This document shows, piece by piece, positions 47,572 to 58,585 of a stretch of DNA of 64,000 bases. The stretch's first letter is position 1; each line of letters begins with the position of its first letter. The notes under the pieces are model-generated. The model saw only the letters and a list, made by a program, of their open reading frames with translations, was not told the DNA's origin and searched no databases. Origin of the DNA: Burkholderia paludis (GTDB taxonomy: Bacteria > Pseudomonadota > Gammaproteobacteria > Burkholderiales > Burkholderiaceae); NCBI RefSeq assembly GCF_000732615.1, contig NZ_JPGL01000016.1:83167-147166 (forward strand). Direction: 5' to 3'. Both the position numbers and the translations under genes were made by a program.

Positions 47572-47589
47572 GGCTCGGCATGCCGAGCC
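47572..47589. other. 18-bp perfect palindrome in ftsA-ftsZ gap
   Basis: GGCTCGGCATGCCGAGCC is fully self-complementary. It starts 10 bp after the ftsA stop codon, and is followed towards ftsZ by a second C/G-tract inverted repeat. There is no U-tract, so it may be a protein site or an mRNA processing or stability element controlling the ftsA:ftsZ ratio. Confidence 0.7.
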
Positions 47590-47599
47590 GCTTGGATGC

Positions 47600-48832
47600 T
47601 TAAAAATTGCTCAGGAACCACTCCTTCATCCGCGAGAACACCTGCCCCGCGTTGCCGGACTGCACGGCGACCTTGCGGCCGCGCATGCGCTGCGCGCTGC
47701 CTTCGACGAGCAGCCCCATCGCCGTCGAATAGCGCGGATTGCGCACGACGTCGGACAGGCCGCCCGCATACTCCGGCGCGCCGATGCGCACCGGCTTCAG
47801 GAAAATGTCCTCGCCGAGCTCGACCATGCCCGGCATCATCGACGCACCGCCGGTAATGACCACGCCGGAGCTCAGCAGTTCTTCGTAACCCGATTCGCGC
47901 ACCACCTGCTGCACGAGCGAGAACAGCTCCTCGACACGCGGCTCGATCACGGCCGCGAGCGCCTGGCGCGACAGCGTGCGCGGGCCGCGCTCGCCGAGCC
48001 CCGGCACTTCGACCATCTCGTCCGGATCGGCGAGCGCCTGCTTCGCGATCCCGTAGCCGACCTTGATGTCTTCCGCATCCGGCGTCGGCGTACGCAGCGC
48101 CATCGCGATGTCGCTCGTGATCTGGTCGCCGGCGATCGGAATCACCGCGGTATGGCGAATCGCGCCTTCGGCGAAGATCGCGATGTCCGTCGTGCCGCCG
48201 CCGATGTCGACCAGCACCACGCCGAGATCCTTTTCGTCCTCCGTCAGCACGGCCAGCGACGACGCGAGCGGCTGCAGGATCAGATCGTTCACTTCGAGCC
48301 CGCAGCGGCGCACGCACTTGACGATGTTCTGCGCGGCGCTCACCGCGCCCGTCACGATGTGCACCTTCACTTCCAGCCGGATGCCGCTCATCCCGATCGG
48401 CTCGCGCACGTCTTCCTGGCCGTCGATGATGAATTCCTGCGTGAGGATGTGCAGCACCTGCTGGTCGGTCGGGATGTTGATCGCCTTGGCGGTCTCGATC
48501 ACGCGCGCGACGTCCGTCTGCGTGACTTCCTTGTCCTTGATCGCGACCATCCCGCTCGAGTTGAAGCTGCGGATGTGGCTGCCGGCGATCCCCGTGAACA
48601 CGTTGGTGATCTTGCAGTCGGCCATCAGCTCGGCTTCCTCGAGCGCGCGCTGGATCGACTGCACGGTGGCCTCGATGTTGACCACCACACCTTTCTTCAG
48701 ACCCTTCGACTCGCTCTGGCCGAGACCGATCACCTCGTAGTGACCCTCGCCCTTCAGCTCGGCGACGATGGCCACCACCTTCGACGTGCCGATGTCGAGG
48801 GAAACCAGCAGATCCTTGTAGTCTTTGCTCAT
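47600..48832 (-). CDS. ftsA: Cell division protein FtsA
   Basis: Actin-like protein that tethers FtsZ to the membrane. The 410-residue protein starts MSKDYKDLLVSLDIGTSKVV, the actin-fold phosphate-1 motif, and ends with the amphipathic membrane-targeting helix RMKEWFLSNF. The 1C subdomain typical of FtsA lies at about residues 85-165. It follows ftsQ by 26 bp. Confidence 0.97.
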   Translation of the reverse strand: MSKDYKDLLVSLDIGTSKVVAIVAELKGEGHYEVIGLGQSESKGLKKGVVVNIEATVQSIQRALEEAELMADCKITNVFTGIAGSHIRSFNSSGMVAIKDKEVTQTDVARVIETAKAINIPTDQQVLHILTQEFIIDGQEDVREPIGMSGIRLEVKVHIVTGAVSAAQNIVKCVRRCGLEVNDLILQPLASSLAVLTEDEKDLGVVLVDIGGGTTDIAIFAEGAIRHTAVIPIAGDQITSDIAMALRTPTPDAEDIKVGYGIAKQALADPDEMVEVPGLGERGPRTLSRQALAAVIEPRVEELFSLVQQVVRESGYEELLSSGVVITGGASMMPGMVELGEDIFLKPVRIGAPEYAGGLSDVVRNPRYSTAMGLLVEGSAQRMRGRKVAVQSGNAGQVFSRMKEWFLSNF

Positions 48833-48858
48833 AAAGTGCTCTTGCGTGTGATCTCTCG

Positions 48859-49611
48859 TTACTTCTTGCGCTTGTCGGTATCGGTCAGGAACCGCATGCC
48901 TGCCGCGCGAATCGCGAATCCGTTCGGATAGCGCAGGTCCGCGTACTCGATGTCGTTGCCCCAGCGCTCCGTGACGGCCGGCCACGCGGCCACCAGGCGC
49001 TGACTCCGGTCATGCAGGGTGTCGCTGTTGCGTTCCTTGCCCAGCTCGACCTGCATGCCGTTCGACAGCTTCACCGTCCACGCGTAGCGCGCCGACAGCG
49101 TCACTTCTTCCGGCGCCGCCTTCAGCGGCGCAAACCATTTCCCGAAGTCGCGATACCGCGTGACGACTTCCTTCGCACTGCCTTCCGGGCCGTCGAACGC
49201 CGGCAATTCCTGTTCCAGCTCGCCCTGGTTCGCGGTAAACAGCTCGCCGTCGACGCTCACGAGCTGGTCGCTGCCCCAGGTCCCGAGCGGTTTGTACTCC
49301 TCGAGCGTGACAGCCAGCGCATTCGGCCACACCCGGCGCACGCTCGCGTGGCGCACCCACGGCATCTGCTCGAACGCGGTGCGCGCCGCATCGAGATCGA
49401 CCGTGAAGAAATTGCCCTTCAGCCGGCCGACCACACCCGCGCGCACCGTCGGCGAATTGATGTGCTCGGTGTCGCCGTCGATGCGGATTTCCCGCAGCGC
49501 GAACGTCGGGCGCTGGATCAGCCAGTAGCAGCCGGCCGCCGCCAACACGAGCAGCAGCATCGCGTACAGCGCGCTGGCGGCAAGGTTGAGTTGGCGAACG
49601 TTGTTCCACAT
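48859..49611 (-). CDS. ftsQ: Cell division protein FtsQ
   Basis: Bitopic inner-membrane protein of the divisome that recruits FtsB/FtsL. The 250-residue protein has a short cytoplasmic N-terminus, one transmembrane helix (about residues 12-33), a POTRA domain (FALREIRIDGDTEHINSPTV onward, about 38-110) and the FtsQ beta domain. Length is as expected. It lies 20 bp after ddl. Confidence 0.95.
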   Translation of the reverse strand: MWNNVRQLNLAASALYAMLLLVLAAAGCYWLIQRPTFALREIRIDGDTEHINSPTVRAGVVGRLKGNFFTVDLDAARTAFEQMPWVRHASVRRVWPNALAVTLEEYKPLGTWGSDQLVSVDGELFTANQGELEQELPAFDGPEGSAKEVVTRYRDFGKWFAPLKAAPEEVTLSARYAWTVKLSNGMQVELGKERNSDTLHDRSQRLVAAWPAVTERWGNDIEYADLRYPNGFAIRAAGMRFLTDTDKRKK

Positions 49612-49631
49612 GACGTCTTTCCGTTCCTGCT

Positions 49632-50573
49632 TCAGTCGTTGAGCGTGAGCGCCAGCACTTTCACCACCAGCTCCGAGTAGCTGATGCCGACCGCGCGCGC
49701 CGCCTTCGGCGGCAGCGAGTGGTCGGTCATGCCCGGCGCGGTGTTCACTTCCAGGAAGTACGGGTTGCCGGCGGCGTCCAGCATGAAGTCCGCACGGCCC
49801 CAGTCGGTGCAGCCGAGCACGTCGAACGACCGGCGCGCGATGCGCTTCAGCTCCGCTTCCTGTTCGGCCGGCAGGCCGCACGGGATCAGGTACTGCGTGT
49901 CGTCGGCCACGTATTTCGCGTGGTAGTCGTAGAACTCGCCCGCCGGCACGATCTTGATCAGCGGCAGATCGAGATCGCCGGCGATGCACGCGGTGTATTC
50001 GCCCCCGCCTTCGATGCTCTTCTCGACGATCACGATCCTGTCGTGCTTCGCGGCTTCCTCGAGCGCGGCCGGCAGCGCGTCGGCCGTCTTCACCTTCAGC
50101 ACCGCCACGCTCGAGCCTTCGCTCGCCGGCTTCACGAACAGCGGCAGCCCGAGCTTCGCGACGATGTCGGTCGCGCGTGCGGCGAGGTCGTCGCCGCGCA
50201 TCACCGTCTCGAACGGCGGCGTCGGCACGCCCGTCTGCTGCCACACGAGCTTCGTGCGGAACTTGTCGAGCCCGAGCGCCGACCCGAGCACGCCGCTGCC
50301 CGTGTAGCGGATGCCATAGAAATCGAGCGCGCCCTGGATCTGGCCGTTCTCGCCGTAGCCGCCGTGCAGCGCGTTGAACGCGCGCACGAAGCCTTCGTCC
50401 TTCAGCGCCGACAGCGGCCGCTCGGCCGGGTCGAACGGATGCGCATCAACGCCCGCGTCACGCAGGCCCTGCAGCACGAGGCGGCCCGAGGTCAGCGACA
50501 CCTCGCGCTCGGCGGATTCGCCGCCGAACAACACTGCCACCTTGCCGAAACGTTTCGGATCGATCCCGCTCAT
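49632..50573 (-). CDS. ddl: D-alanine--D-alanine ligase
   Basis: ATP-grasp enzyme that makes the D-Ala-D-Ala dipeptide added by MurF. The 313-residue protein shows the opening [21 protein letters not shown], the ATP-grasp lysine block [16 protein letters not shown] and the metal site [16 protein letters not shown]. It starts 1 bp after the murC stop. It is the DdlB-type copy of the dcw cluster. Confidence 0.97.
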   Translation of the reverse strand: MSGIDPKRFGKVAVLFGGESAEREVSLTSGRLVLQGLRDAGVDAHPFDPAERPLSALKDEGFVRAFNALHGGYGENGQIQGALDFYGIRYTGSGVLGSALGLDKFRTKLVWQQTGVPTPPFETVMRGDDLAARATDIVAKLGLPLFVKPASEGSSVAVLKVKTADALPAALEEAAKHDRIVIVEKSIEGGGEYTACIAGDLDLPLIKIVPAGEFYDYHAKYVADDTQYLIPCGLPAEQEAELKRIARRSFDVLGCTDWGRADFMLDAAGNPYFLEVNTAPGMTDHSLPPKAARAVGISYSELVVKVLALTLND

Positions 50574-50574
50574 G

Positions 50575-51972
50575 TCATGCCTTCTGTTGAATGTGTTGCA
50601 CGAGCTTCGCCGGCACGCCGCCGATCGAACCCGCGCCCATCGTGATCACCACGTCGCCGTTGCGCGCGACCTTCGCCAATGCATCCGGCACGTCGTCCAC
50701 CGTCGCGACGAACACCGGGTCAACCTTCCCCACCTCGCGCAGCGCACGCGACAGCGCGTCGCCGTTGGCCGTCGAGATCGCGGCCTCGCCGGCCGCGTAG
50801 ACTTCCGTCAGCACCAGCGCATCGACCGTCGACAGCACGTTGACGAAATCGTCGAAGCAGTCGCGCGTGCGCGTATAGCGATGCGGCTGGAACGCCAGCA
50901 CGAGGCGGCGGCCCGGGAACGCGCCGCGCGCGGCCGCGATCGTCGCGGCCATCTCGACCGGGTGATGGCCGTAGTCGTCGATCAGCGTGTAGTGGCCGCC
51001 GTCCGCGCCCGGCACCTCGCCGTAACGCTGGAAGCGCCGGCCGACGCCGTTGAATTCGGCCAGCGCCTGCTGGATCGCGTCGTCGTCGACGCCGAGATCG
51101 GTCGCGATCGCGATCGCCGCCAGCGCGTTCTGCACGTTGTGCAGACCCGGCAGGTTCAGCACGACCGCGAGCGGCGCACGCCCTTCGCGGATGACCGTGA
51201 AGTGCATCCGGCCGTCGCGCGCATCGATGTCTTCCGCGCGCACCTGCGCGTCCGGCGACAGGCCGTAGCGCACCACCGGCTTCGAGATGAACGGGATGAT
51301 CTGCCGCACGTTCGGATCGTCGACGCACACCACCGCGCTGCCGTAGAACGGCAGGCGCTGCGTGAATTCGATGAACGCCTGCTTGAGCCGCGCGAAATCG
51401 TGGCCGTAGGTGTCCATGTGGTCGGCATCGATGTTCGTGATGACTTCGATCACCGGATACAGGTTCAGGAACGACGCGTCCGACTCGTCGGCCTCGGCCA
51501 CGATGAAATCGCCGGTGCCCAGCCGCGCATTCGCGCCGGCGCTGATCAGCCGCCCGCCGATCACGAAGGTCGGGTCGAGCCCGCCCGCCGCCAGCACGCT
51601 CGCGACGAGGCTCGTCGTCGTGGTCTTGCCGTGCGTGCCGGCGATCGCGATCCCCTGCTTCAGGCGCATCAGCTCCGCGAGCATCACCGCCCGCTGCACG
51701 ATCGGCACGCGCCGGTGGCGCGCGGCGAGCACTTCCGGATTGTCCGAGCGCACCGCCGTCGACACGACGACCGCGTTCGCCCCCTCGATGTTTGCCGCGT
51801 CATGGCCGATCGCGATCCGTGCGCCGAGCGCCTGGAGACGATCGGTCACCGCATTGCGCGACAGGTCCGAGCCGCTGACCTCGTAGCCGAGGTTGACGAG
51901 CACCTCGGCGATGCCGCTCATGCCCGAGCCGCCGATTCCGACGAAATGAATGTGTTTGACGATATGTTTCAT
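50575..51972 (-). CDS. murC: UDP-N-acetylmuramate--L-alanine ligase
   Basis: First Mur ligase, adding L-Ala to UDP-MurNAc. The 465-residue protein starts [20 protein letters not shown] and has the ATP loop [10 protein letters not shown], plus the [12 protein letters not shown]-terminal block that separates MurC from MurD-F. I chose the ATG at 51972, where the family similarity begins. A 100-bp gap separates it from murG, the longest break within the otherwise tightly packed mraZ-ftsA part of the cluster. Confidence 0.97.
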   Translation of the reverse strand: MKHIVKHIHFVGIGGSGMSGIAEVLVNLGYEVSGSDLSRNAVTDRLQALGARIAIGHDAANIEGANAVVVSTAVRSDNPEVLAARHRRVPIVQRAVMLAELMRLKQGIAIAGTHGKTTTTSLVASVLAAGGLDPTFVIGGRLISAGANARLGTGDFIVAEADESDASFLNLYPVIEVITNIDADHMDTYGHDFARLKQAFIEFTQRLPFYGSAVVCVDDPNVRQIIPFISKPVVRYGLSPDAQVRAEDIDARDGRMHFTVIREGRAPLAVVLNLPGLHNVQNALAAIAIATDLGVDDDAIQQALAEFNGVGRRFQRYGEVPGADGGHYTLIDDYGHHPVEMAATIAAARGAFPGRRLVLAFQPHRYTRTRDCFDDFVNVLSTVDALVLTEVYAAGEAAISTANGDALSRALREVGKVDPVFVATVDDVPDALAKVARNGDVVITMGAGSIGGVPAKLVQHIQQKA

Positions 51973-52072
51973 GTCAGCCTCCGCCGGGCCGCCGCATGCC
52001 CCGAAAGAGACGCATGGTGGGGACGGAAGGGTCGAGCCCTCCCGAGCGAGCGATGTGAGCGTGTGGGTTGTT

Positions 52073-53176
52073 TCATTGATGTTCTTCCAGGTTCGCGCCG
52101 GCCGCCTTCGCGCACACGCGCGCGACCTCGTCGGTGGCCTCGGGCTTCGCCAGCGAGCGCGAACGTTCCGCCATGTCCGCGAGCGATGCCCGCGACTGGC
52201 CGCGCAGCCAGTCGGCGAGCAGATCCGCCGACAGGTCGCGTTGTTGCACCAGCACCGCCGCGCCCGCATCGGCGAGGAACGCCGCGTTGCTCGTCTGGTG
52301 ATCGTCGACCGCGTACGGGAACGGCACGAACAGCGCCGCCACGCCCACCGCCGCGATCTCCGACACCGTCATCGCGCCCGACCGGCAGATCACGAGATCC
52401 GCCGCCGCGTACGCGGCCGCCATGTCGTCGATGAACGGCACGAGCCGCACGTCCTCTCCGGCCGCGAAACCGGCTGCTTCGTAATTCGCCTTCAGTGCGT
52501 CGATGTGCTTCGCGCCGGCCTGATGCACGATGCGCGGGCGCTCGCCCGGCGCCAGCATCGCCAATGCGCGCGGCACGACTTCGTTCAGCGCGGCCGCACC
52601 GAGGCTGCCGCCGACGACCAGCACGTTCAGCGGGCCGCTGCGCGACGCGTAGCGTGCTTTGGGTGCTTCCGTGCCCGCAAGTTCCGCGCGAATCGGGTTG
52701 CCCGTCCATTCCGCGTGCGGCAGCGCGCCGGGAAATGCGACGAGCACGCGTTTCGCGAATTTCGCGAGCACCTTGTTCGTCAGGCCCGCGATCGAGTTCT
52801 GTTCATGCAGCACGAGCGGACGGCCCGACAGCGCGGTCATCACGCCCGCCGGGAACGTGATGTAGCCGCCCATTCCGAGCACGACGTCCGGCCGCACGCG
52901 GCGCAGCGCGCCGAGGCTCTGCCAGCACGCGCGCAGCAGATTGACCGGCAGCGTCAGCTTGGTCTTCAGCCCCTTGCCGCGCAGCCCGCCGAACCGAACG
53001 TATTCCATCGGAATGCCGTGCTTCGGCACGAGCGTCGCTTCCATCCCGGCCGGATTGCCGAGCCATACGACGCGCCAGCCCGCCGCTTCCATCCGGTGCG
53101 CGACCGCGAGCCCCGGGAACACGTGGCCCCCGGTGCCGCCCGCCATCACCATCAGCGTACGTCGCGACGCGGTCAT
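52073..53176 (-). CDS. murG: UDP-N-acetylglucosamine transferase MurG (lipid II synthase)
   Basis: Membrane-associated glycosyltransferase that adds GlcNAc to lipid I, forming lipid II. The 367-residue GT28 protein has the N-terminal acceptor loop [14 protein letters not shown] and the C-terminal donor site [15 protein letters not shown]. The start overlaps the ftsW stop (ATGA). Confidence 0.97.
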   Translation of the reverse strand: MTASRRTLMVMAGGTGGHVFPGLAVAHRMEAAGWRVVWLGNPAGMEATLVPKHGIPMEYVRFGGLRGKGLKTKLTLPVNLLRACWQSLGALRRVRPDVVLGMGGYITFPAGVMTALSGRPLVLHEQNSIAGLTNKVLAKFAKRVLVAFPGALPHAEWTGNPIRAELAGTEAPKARYASRSGPLNVLVVGGSLGAAALNEVVPRALAMLAPGERPRIVHQAGAKHIDALKANYEAAGFAAGEDVRLVPFIDDMAAAYAAADLVICRSGAMTVSEIAAVGVAALFVPFPYAVDDHQTSNAAFLADAGAAVLVQQRDLSADLLADWLRGQSRASLADMAERSRSLAKPEATDEVARVCAKAAGANLEEHQ

Positions 53177-54456
53177 ACCTTCCCTCCGCGCATCAGCACC
53201 CGGTTTTCGTAGTCGACCCGCAGCAGCACCGCGAGGGCGATGCAGTTGAGCAGAATGCCCGAGCCGCCGTAGCTCACGAGCGGCAGCGTCAGCCCCTTGG
53301 TCGGCAGCAGCCCGAGGTTCACGCCCATGTTGATGAAGGTCTGCGCGCCGAACCAGATGCCGATGCCTTTCGCCGTCAGGCCCGCGAACGTGCGGTCGAG
53401 CGCGAGCGCCTGGCGGCCGATCTCGAACGCGCGGCGCACGATCCAGTAGAACAGCAGGATCACGACCAGCACGCCGACGAAGCCCAGTTCCTCGCCGATC
53501 ACCGCGAGGATGAAGTCGGTATGCGCTTCAGGCAGGTAGTTCAGCTTCTCGACGCTGCCGCCGAGGCCGACGCCGAACCACTCGCCGCGCCCGAACGCGA
53601 TCAGCGAGTGCGTGAGCTGGTACGCCTTGCCCTGCGCGTAGCGCTCGTCCCACGGATCGAGATACGCGAAGATCCGCTCGCGACGCCACGGCGACAGCCA
53701 CACGAGCATCGTGAAGGTGCCGACCGCCGTCGCGACGAGCCCGCCGAACAGCTTTCCGTTCACGCCGCCGAGGAACAGCACGCCCATCGCGATCGCCGCG
53801 ACCACCATGAACGCGCCCATGTCCGGCTCGAGCAGCAGCAGCGCGCCGACCAGGCCGACCGCGAACGCCATCGGCAGGAAGCCCTTCGCGAAGCTCTGCA
53901 TGTATTCCTGCTTGCGCACCGTGTAGTTCGCCGCGTAGATCGTCACCGCGAGCTTCATGATTTCCGACGGCTGCATGTTCGTGATGCCGAGCGGAATCCA
54001 GCGGCGCGCGCCGTTCACGCCCTTGCCGACGTGCGGAATCAGCACGATCACGAGGCCGACGAGCGCGATCAGGAAGAGATGCGGCGCGTACTTGTCCCAC
54101 GTCGACACCGGCACGCGAAACGCGACCACCGCCGCGACGAACGCGACGACGAGCGACACGCAGTGGCGCATCAGGAACGCGTAATCGTGATACGACGCGT
54201 ATTTCGGCGAATCGGGCATCGCAATCGACGCCGAATAGACCATCACGACGCCGAGCCCGAGCAGCGCGATCGCAACCCACAGCAGCGAATAGTCGAAGTC
54301 GAGCATTCGCGAACGGCTCGGGCGCACGCCGTTGACGACGCTCGCGAGGCCGCCCGTCGCGGCGCGCGTGGCCGATGCGACGCGACCGCCCGCGGCATTG
54401 CCGCCGGTATCGCGTCGGTCGTTGAAGCGGGAGACGAGGCGATCGGACCAGCTCAT
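53173..54456 (-). CDS. ftsW: Peptidoglycan glycosyltransferase FtsW
   Basis: SEDS-family polymerase for septal peptidoglycan. The 427-residue protein has a hydrophilic N-terminal tail of about 50 residues and ten predicted membrane helices. SEDS motifs include [20 protein letters not shown] and [17 protein letters not shown]. The start ATG overlaps the murD stop codon by four bases. It partners with FtsI (60117-61964). Confidence 0.97.
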   Translation of the reverse strand: MSWSDRLVSRFNDRRDTGGNAAGGRVASATRAATGGLASVVNGVRPSRSRMLDFDYSLLWVAIALLGLGVVMVYSASIAMPDSPKYASYHDYAFLMRHCVSLVVAFVAAVVAFRVPVSTWDKYAPHLFLIALVGLVIVLIPHVGKGVNGARRWIPLGITNMQPSEIMKLAVTIYAANYTVRKQEYMQSFAKGFLPMAFAVGLVGALLLLEPDMGAFMVVAAIAMGVLFLGGVNGKLFGGLVATAVGTFTMLVWLSPWRRERIFAYLDPWDERYAQGKAYQLTHSLIAFGRGEWFGVGLGGSVEKLNYLPEAHTDFILAVIGEELGFVGVLVVILLFYWIVRRAFEIGRQALALDRTFAGLTAKGIGIWFGAQTFINMGVNLGLLPTKGLTLPLVSYGGSGILLNCIALAVLLRVDYENRVLMRGGKV

Positions 54457-55976
54457 GGCGTCGCTCCTTTGTCGATGGCGATTTCGTCGACCGCCGCGCG
54501 GAACACCTCTGCGCGATGGGCGTAGTTCCTGAACATGTCGAGGCTTGCACACGCGGGCGACAGCAGTACGGCATCGCCCGGCTCCGCCAGCTCGGCCGCC
54601 GCACGCACCGCGCCTTCGAGCGTCTCGTGGCCGGCGAGCGGCACGCCCGTTTCGGCGAGCGTGTCGCGCAGCGCCGGCGCGTCGCGGCCGATCAGCATCA
54701 CCGCGCGGCACCAGCGCGCCACCGGCGCGACCAGCGGCGCGAAGTCCTGTCCCTTGCCGTCCCCGCCCGCGATCAGCACGATCTTCTGCGCGAGCCCGTC
54801 GAGCGCGGCAACCGTCGCGCCGACGTTCGTGCCCTTGCTGTCGTCGACGTAGTCCACGTCGTCGATCGTCGCAATCACTTCGACACGATGCGCTTCGCCG
54901 CGATACTCGCGCAGCGCATGCAGCAGCGGCGCGGCCGGCAGGTCGATCGCCCGCGCGAGCGCGAATGCGGCCAGCGCGTTCGCCGCGTTGTGCAGCCCGC
55001 GAATCCGCAGCGCGTCGACCGGCATCAGGCGCTTCTGCGCGATGTCGGGCGTGTGCGCGTCGCGCTTGCGCCGGCGGCTCGTCGCCGCCGCTTCATCCGG
55101 CGCCTCGCGATCGATGGCTTCCACCAGCCATGCGATGCCGTTGTCGCGGGTCAGCCCGTAATCGCCGTCCTGCGTCGGTTCGTTCAGGCCGAACGTGACC
55201 GTACGCGGCGCGTCGGCCGCGCCTGCGGCCGGCGCGAACTTCATCACGGCCGCGTCGTCGCAGTTCAGCACGCGCGTCGTCGTCGCGCCGAAGATCCGGC
55301 CCTTTGCCGCCGCATACGCGTCGAAGCTGCCGTGCCAGTCGAGATGATCCTGCGTGATGTTCAGGATCGCGGCCGCATCGGGCGCGAAGGTGCGCGCGGT
55401 CTCGAGCTGGAAGCTCGACAGTTCGAGCACCCACACGTCCGGAAGCGCCGTTTCGTCGATCGCGCCCGCCAGCCGGTCGAGCATCGCGGGGCTGATGTTG
55501 CCCGCGACGGCGACCTTCCTGCCCGAACGCTGGCACAGCAGGCCCGTGAGGCTCGTCGTCGTGGTCTTGCCGTTGGTGCCCGTGATCGCGAGCACCTTCG
55601 GCTGGTAGCCGCTCGTGCCGAGCGCGCGCAGCGCCTGCGCAAAGAACTCCAGTTCACCCCACACGGCGATCCCGCGCTCGTTCGCGGCCGCGACCAGCGC
55701 CGCGAGCGCCGGTTCAAGCGGCGACAGCCCGGGGCTCAGCCCGACGATCTCGACGCCGCCGTCGAGCAGCGCGGGCGCGAACGGCCCGCCGACGAATTCC
55801 GCATCGATGCCTTCGGCCTGCAGCGCGGCAAGGTTCGGCGGCGCCTCGCGGGTATCGGCAATGCGCAGCCGGCACCCGTGCCTCGCGCACCATCGCGCGA
55901 TCGCGAGACCCGATTCCCCGAGCCCCAGTACGAGCACCATCGGCCGTTGCCGATCTCCAAACATCTCGCCAGACAT
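54453..55976 (-). CDS. murD: UDP-N-acetylmuramoyl-L-alanine--D-glutamate ligase
   Basis: Adds D-Glu to UDP-MurNAc-L-Ala. The 507-residue protein has [17 protein letters not shown] near the N-terminus, the ATP loop [10 protein letters not shown] at about 130-139, and [11 protein letters not shown] in the C-terminal region. It is longer than E. coli MurD (438 residues), partly due to a basic loop near residues 300-320 ([18 protein letters not shown]). The start at 55976 has an AAGGAAAGG ribosome binding site; an internal ATG at 55964 is less well placed. Confidence 0.96.
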   Translation of the reverse strand: MSGEMFGDRQRPMVLVLGLGESGLAIARWCARHGCRLRIADTREAPPNLAALQAEGIDAEFVGGPFAPALLDGGVEIVGLSPGLSPLEPALAALVAAANERGIAVWGELEFFAQALRALGTSGYQPKVLAITGTNGKTTTTSLTGLLCQRSGRKVAVAGNISPAMLDRLAGAIDETALPDVWVLELSSFQLETARTFAPDAAAILNITQDHLDWHGSFDAYAAAKGRIFGATTTRVLNCDDAAVMKFAPAAGAADAPRTVTFGLNEPTQDGDYGLTRDNGIAWLVEAIDREAPDEAAATSRRRKRDAHTPDIAQKRLMPVDALRIRGLHNAANALAAFALARAIDLPAAPLLHALREYRGEAHRVEVIATIDDVDYVDDSKGTNVGATVAALDGLAQKIVLIAGGDGKGQDFAPLVAPVARWCRAVMLIGRDAPALRDTLAETGVPLAGHETLEGAVRAAAELAEPGDAVLLSPACASLDMFRNYAHRAEVFRAAVDEIAIDKGATP

Positions 55977-55992
55977 CCTTGTTACCTTTCCT

Positions 55993-57162
55993 TTACCGCA
56001 GCTTGAGGGTGGTCAGACCGAACAGGCACAGCATCAGCGTGATGATCCAGAAACGCACGACCACCTGCGTTTCCTTCCAGCCGGACAATTCGAAATGGTG
56101 ATGCAGCGGCGCCATCTTCAGCAGGCGCCGCCCTTCGCCGTAACGCTTCTTCGTGTACTTGAACCACGAAACCTGCAGCATCACCGACAGCGTTTCGGCC
56201 ACGAAGATGCCGCCCATGATGAACAGCACGATTTCCTGGCGCACGATCACCGCGACCGTGCCGAGCGCGCCGCCGAGCGCCAGCGCGCCGACGTCGCCCA
56301 TGAACACCTGCGCGGGGTGCGTGTTGTACCAGAGGAACGCGAGCCCTGCCCCGCCCATCGCGGAACAGAAGATCAGCAGTTCGCCCGCGCCCGGGATGTG
56401 CGGGAACAGCAGGTATTTTGAATAGACCGCGCTGCCCATCACGTACGCGAACACACCCAGCGACGCGCCGACCAGCACGACCGGCATGATCACGAGACCA
56501 TCGAGGCCATCGGTCAGGTTCACCGCGTTGCTCGCGCCCACGATCACGAAGTAGGTCAGCACGATGAAGCCCCAGACGCCGAGCGGATAGCTGATCGACT
56601 TCAGGAACGGCAGCATCAGGTCGGCGCGCGCCGGCAGCCCCATCGACAGCCCGCTCCGCACCCACGCCATGAACAGGTCGAACACGCGCACGTTGTTCGC
56701 CTCGGACACGCTGAACGCGAGGTAGACGGCCGCGAACAGCCCGATCACCGATTGCCAGAAATACTTTTCACGCGACGACATCCCGCGCGGATCCTTGTGG
56801 ACGACCTTGCGGTAATCGTCGACCCAGCCGATCACGCCGAAACCGAACGTGACGAGCATCACGATCCAGATGAAACGGTTCGTCAGGTCGCCCCACAGCA
56901 GCGTCGCGACCGCGATGCCGATCAGGATCAGCACGCCGCCCATCGTCGGCGTGCCCGACTTGACGAGGTGCGTCTGCGGGCCGTCCTTGCGCACGGCCTG
57001 ACCGACCTTCATTTGCGTCAGCTTGCGGATCACCCAGGGTCCGCACACGAGCCCGATCCCGAGCGCGGTGATGGTGGCCATCACCGCACGGAACGTGAGG
57101 TACGTGAACAAGCGCAAAAAGCTTGCGTCTCCTTGCAGCCATTGCGCCAGCGCCAGCAGCAT
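55993..57162 (-). CDS. mraY: Phospho-N-acetylmuramoyl-pentapeptide transferase
   Basis: Transfers phospho-MurNAc-pentapeptide to undecaprenyl phosphate, forming lipid I in the inner membrane. The 389-residue protein has about ten membrane helices and the MraY signatures [31 protein letters not shown] and [13 protein letters not shown]. Spacing to murF and murD is 16 bp each side. Confidence 0.97.
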
Positions 57163-57178
57163 GCTTCCTTCCTTCTAC

Positions 57179-58585
57179 TCAGTGAGCGGCGGGCGCCGTG
57201 CCCGCCGCGGGTTGATTCGTCAGCGCGTCGACCACGCGCTCCATCTTCATGTACCGCGAACCCTTCACGAGCACCGTCGCCTGCGCGCCGTAGCCCGCCG
57301 CGAGCAATGCGTCGACCAGCGCGCCGACATCGCCGAAATGGCGCGCCGCCTCACCGTACGCCGCGCATGCATCGCGCGATGCGTCGCCGAGCGCGAACAG
57401 CGCGTCGATCCCGCGCTCGCGCGCGTAGGCGCCGATCTCGCGATGGAATGCCGGCCCTTCGTCGCCCACCTCGCCCATGTCGCCGATCACCAGCACGCGC
57501 GGCGACGGATGGGCGGCGAGTACGTCGATCGCGGCCCGCATCGAATCGGGATTCGCGTTGTACGTATCGTCGACGACCGTCGCGCCCGCGAGGTTGCCGG
57601 CGACCGCCCGCTTGACCTGCAGCCGGCCCTTGACCGGCTCGAACGCTTCGAGGCCCCGCTTGACCGCCGCCAACGCGACGCCGGCGCCCAGCGCCGCGGC
57701 TGTCGCGGCCAGCGCATTGCGCGCGTTGTGCTCGCCGAGCGCGCGCAACCGCACCGTGACAGCGCCCGCCGGCGTGTCGATCGCGAGTTCGCCGCCGTGC
57801 AGGCGGCCGATGACCTGCGCATCGTTCTGCCGCTCGGCGTCGTGCAACGCGAAATCGAGGATCCGGTTGCCGGTCGCCGCGACACGCCAGATGCCCGCAT
57901 ACGCATCGTCGGCCGGGAACACCGCGACGCCGTCCGGCGGCAGCGCGTGAATCACGGACGCGTGTTCGAGGGCGACGGCTTCGACCGTCGCCATGAATTC
58001 CTGGTGCTCGCGCTGCGCGTTGTTGACGAGTGCGACCGTCGGCGCCGTGAGGCGTGCGAGGATTTCGGTCTCGCCCGGGTGGTTCATCCCGATCTCGATC
58101 ACCGCGAGACGATGCGCGGCCGACAGGCGCAGCAGCGTCAGCGGCAGACCGACGTCGTTGTTCAGGTTGCCCGCCGTCGCGAGCCGTGCGTCGGCGCCGA
58201 CCGCAGCCGCGAAGATCGACGCGATCATTTCCTTGACGGTCGTCTTGCCGTTGCTGCCCGTCACCGCGACGAGCGGCAACGGGAATCGTTTGCGCCAGCC
58301 GTGTGCAAGCGCGCCGAGCGCGGCACGTGTTTCACCGCCCACGATCGCCGGCATCGTCACGCCGGCCGGCACATGCTCGACCAGCGCCGCAGCCGCGCCG
58401 CGCGCGGCGACATCGCCGAGGAACGCATGCGCATCGAAGCGCTCGCCCTTCAGCGCGACGAACAGGTCGCCCGGGCCGGCCGTGCGGCTGTCGGTCGACA
58501 CGCGGTCGAACGTGACGCCCGCATCGCCGTGCACCGTTGCGCCCGGAATCAGACGGGCGGCTTCGCCGAGACTGAGCATCGTCAT
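57179..58585 (-). CDS. murF: UDP-MurNAc-tripeptide--D-Ala-D-Ala ligase
   Basis: Adds D-Ala-D-Ala, finishing the UDP-MurNAc-pentapeptide. The 468-residue protein has the ATP loop GSNGKTTVKEM (about residues 110-120), the carbamylated-lysine region and DDTYNANPDSM, typical of MurF. It starts within the murE stop (ATGA); a second ATG six bases later is possible. Confidence 0.97.
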   Translation of the reverse strand: MTMLSLGEAARLIPGATVHGDAGVTFDRVSTDSRTAGPGDLFVALKGERFDAHAFLGDVAARGAAAALVEHVPAGVTMPAIVGGETRAALGALAHGWRKRFPLPLVAVTGSNGKTTVKEMIASIFAAAVGADARLATAGNLNNDVGLPLTLLRLSAAHRLAVIEIGMNHPGETEILARLTAPTVALVNNAQREHQEFMATVEAVALEHASVIHALPPDGVAVFPADDAYAGIWRVAATGNRILDFALHDAERQNDAQVIGRLHGGELAIDTPAGAVTVRLRALGEHNARNALAATAAALGAGVALAAVKRGLEAFEPVKGRLQVKRAVAGNLAGATVVDDTYNANPDSMRAAIDVLAAHPSPRVLVIGDMGEVGDEGPAFHREIGAYARERGIDALFALGDASRDACAAYGEAARHFGDVGALVDALLAAGYGAQATVLVKGSRYMKMERVVDALTNQPAAGTAPAAH

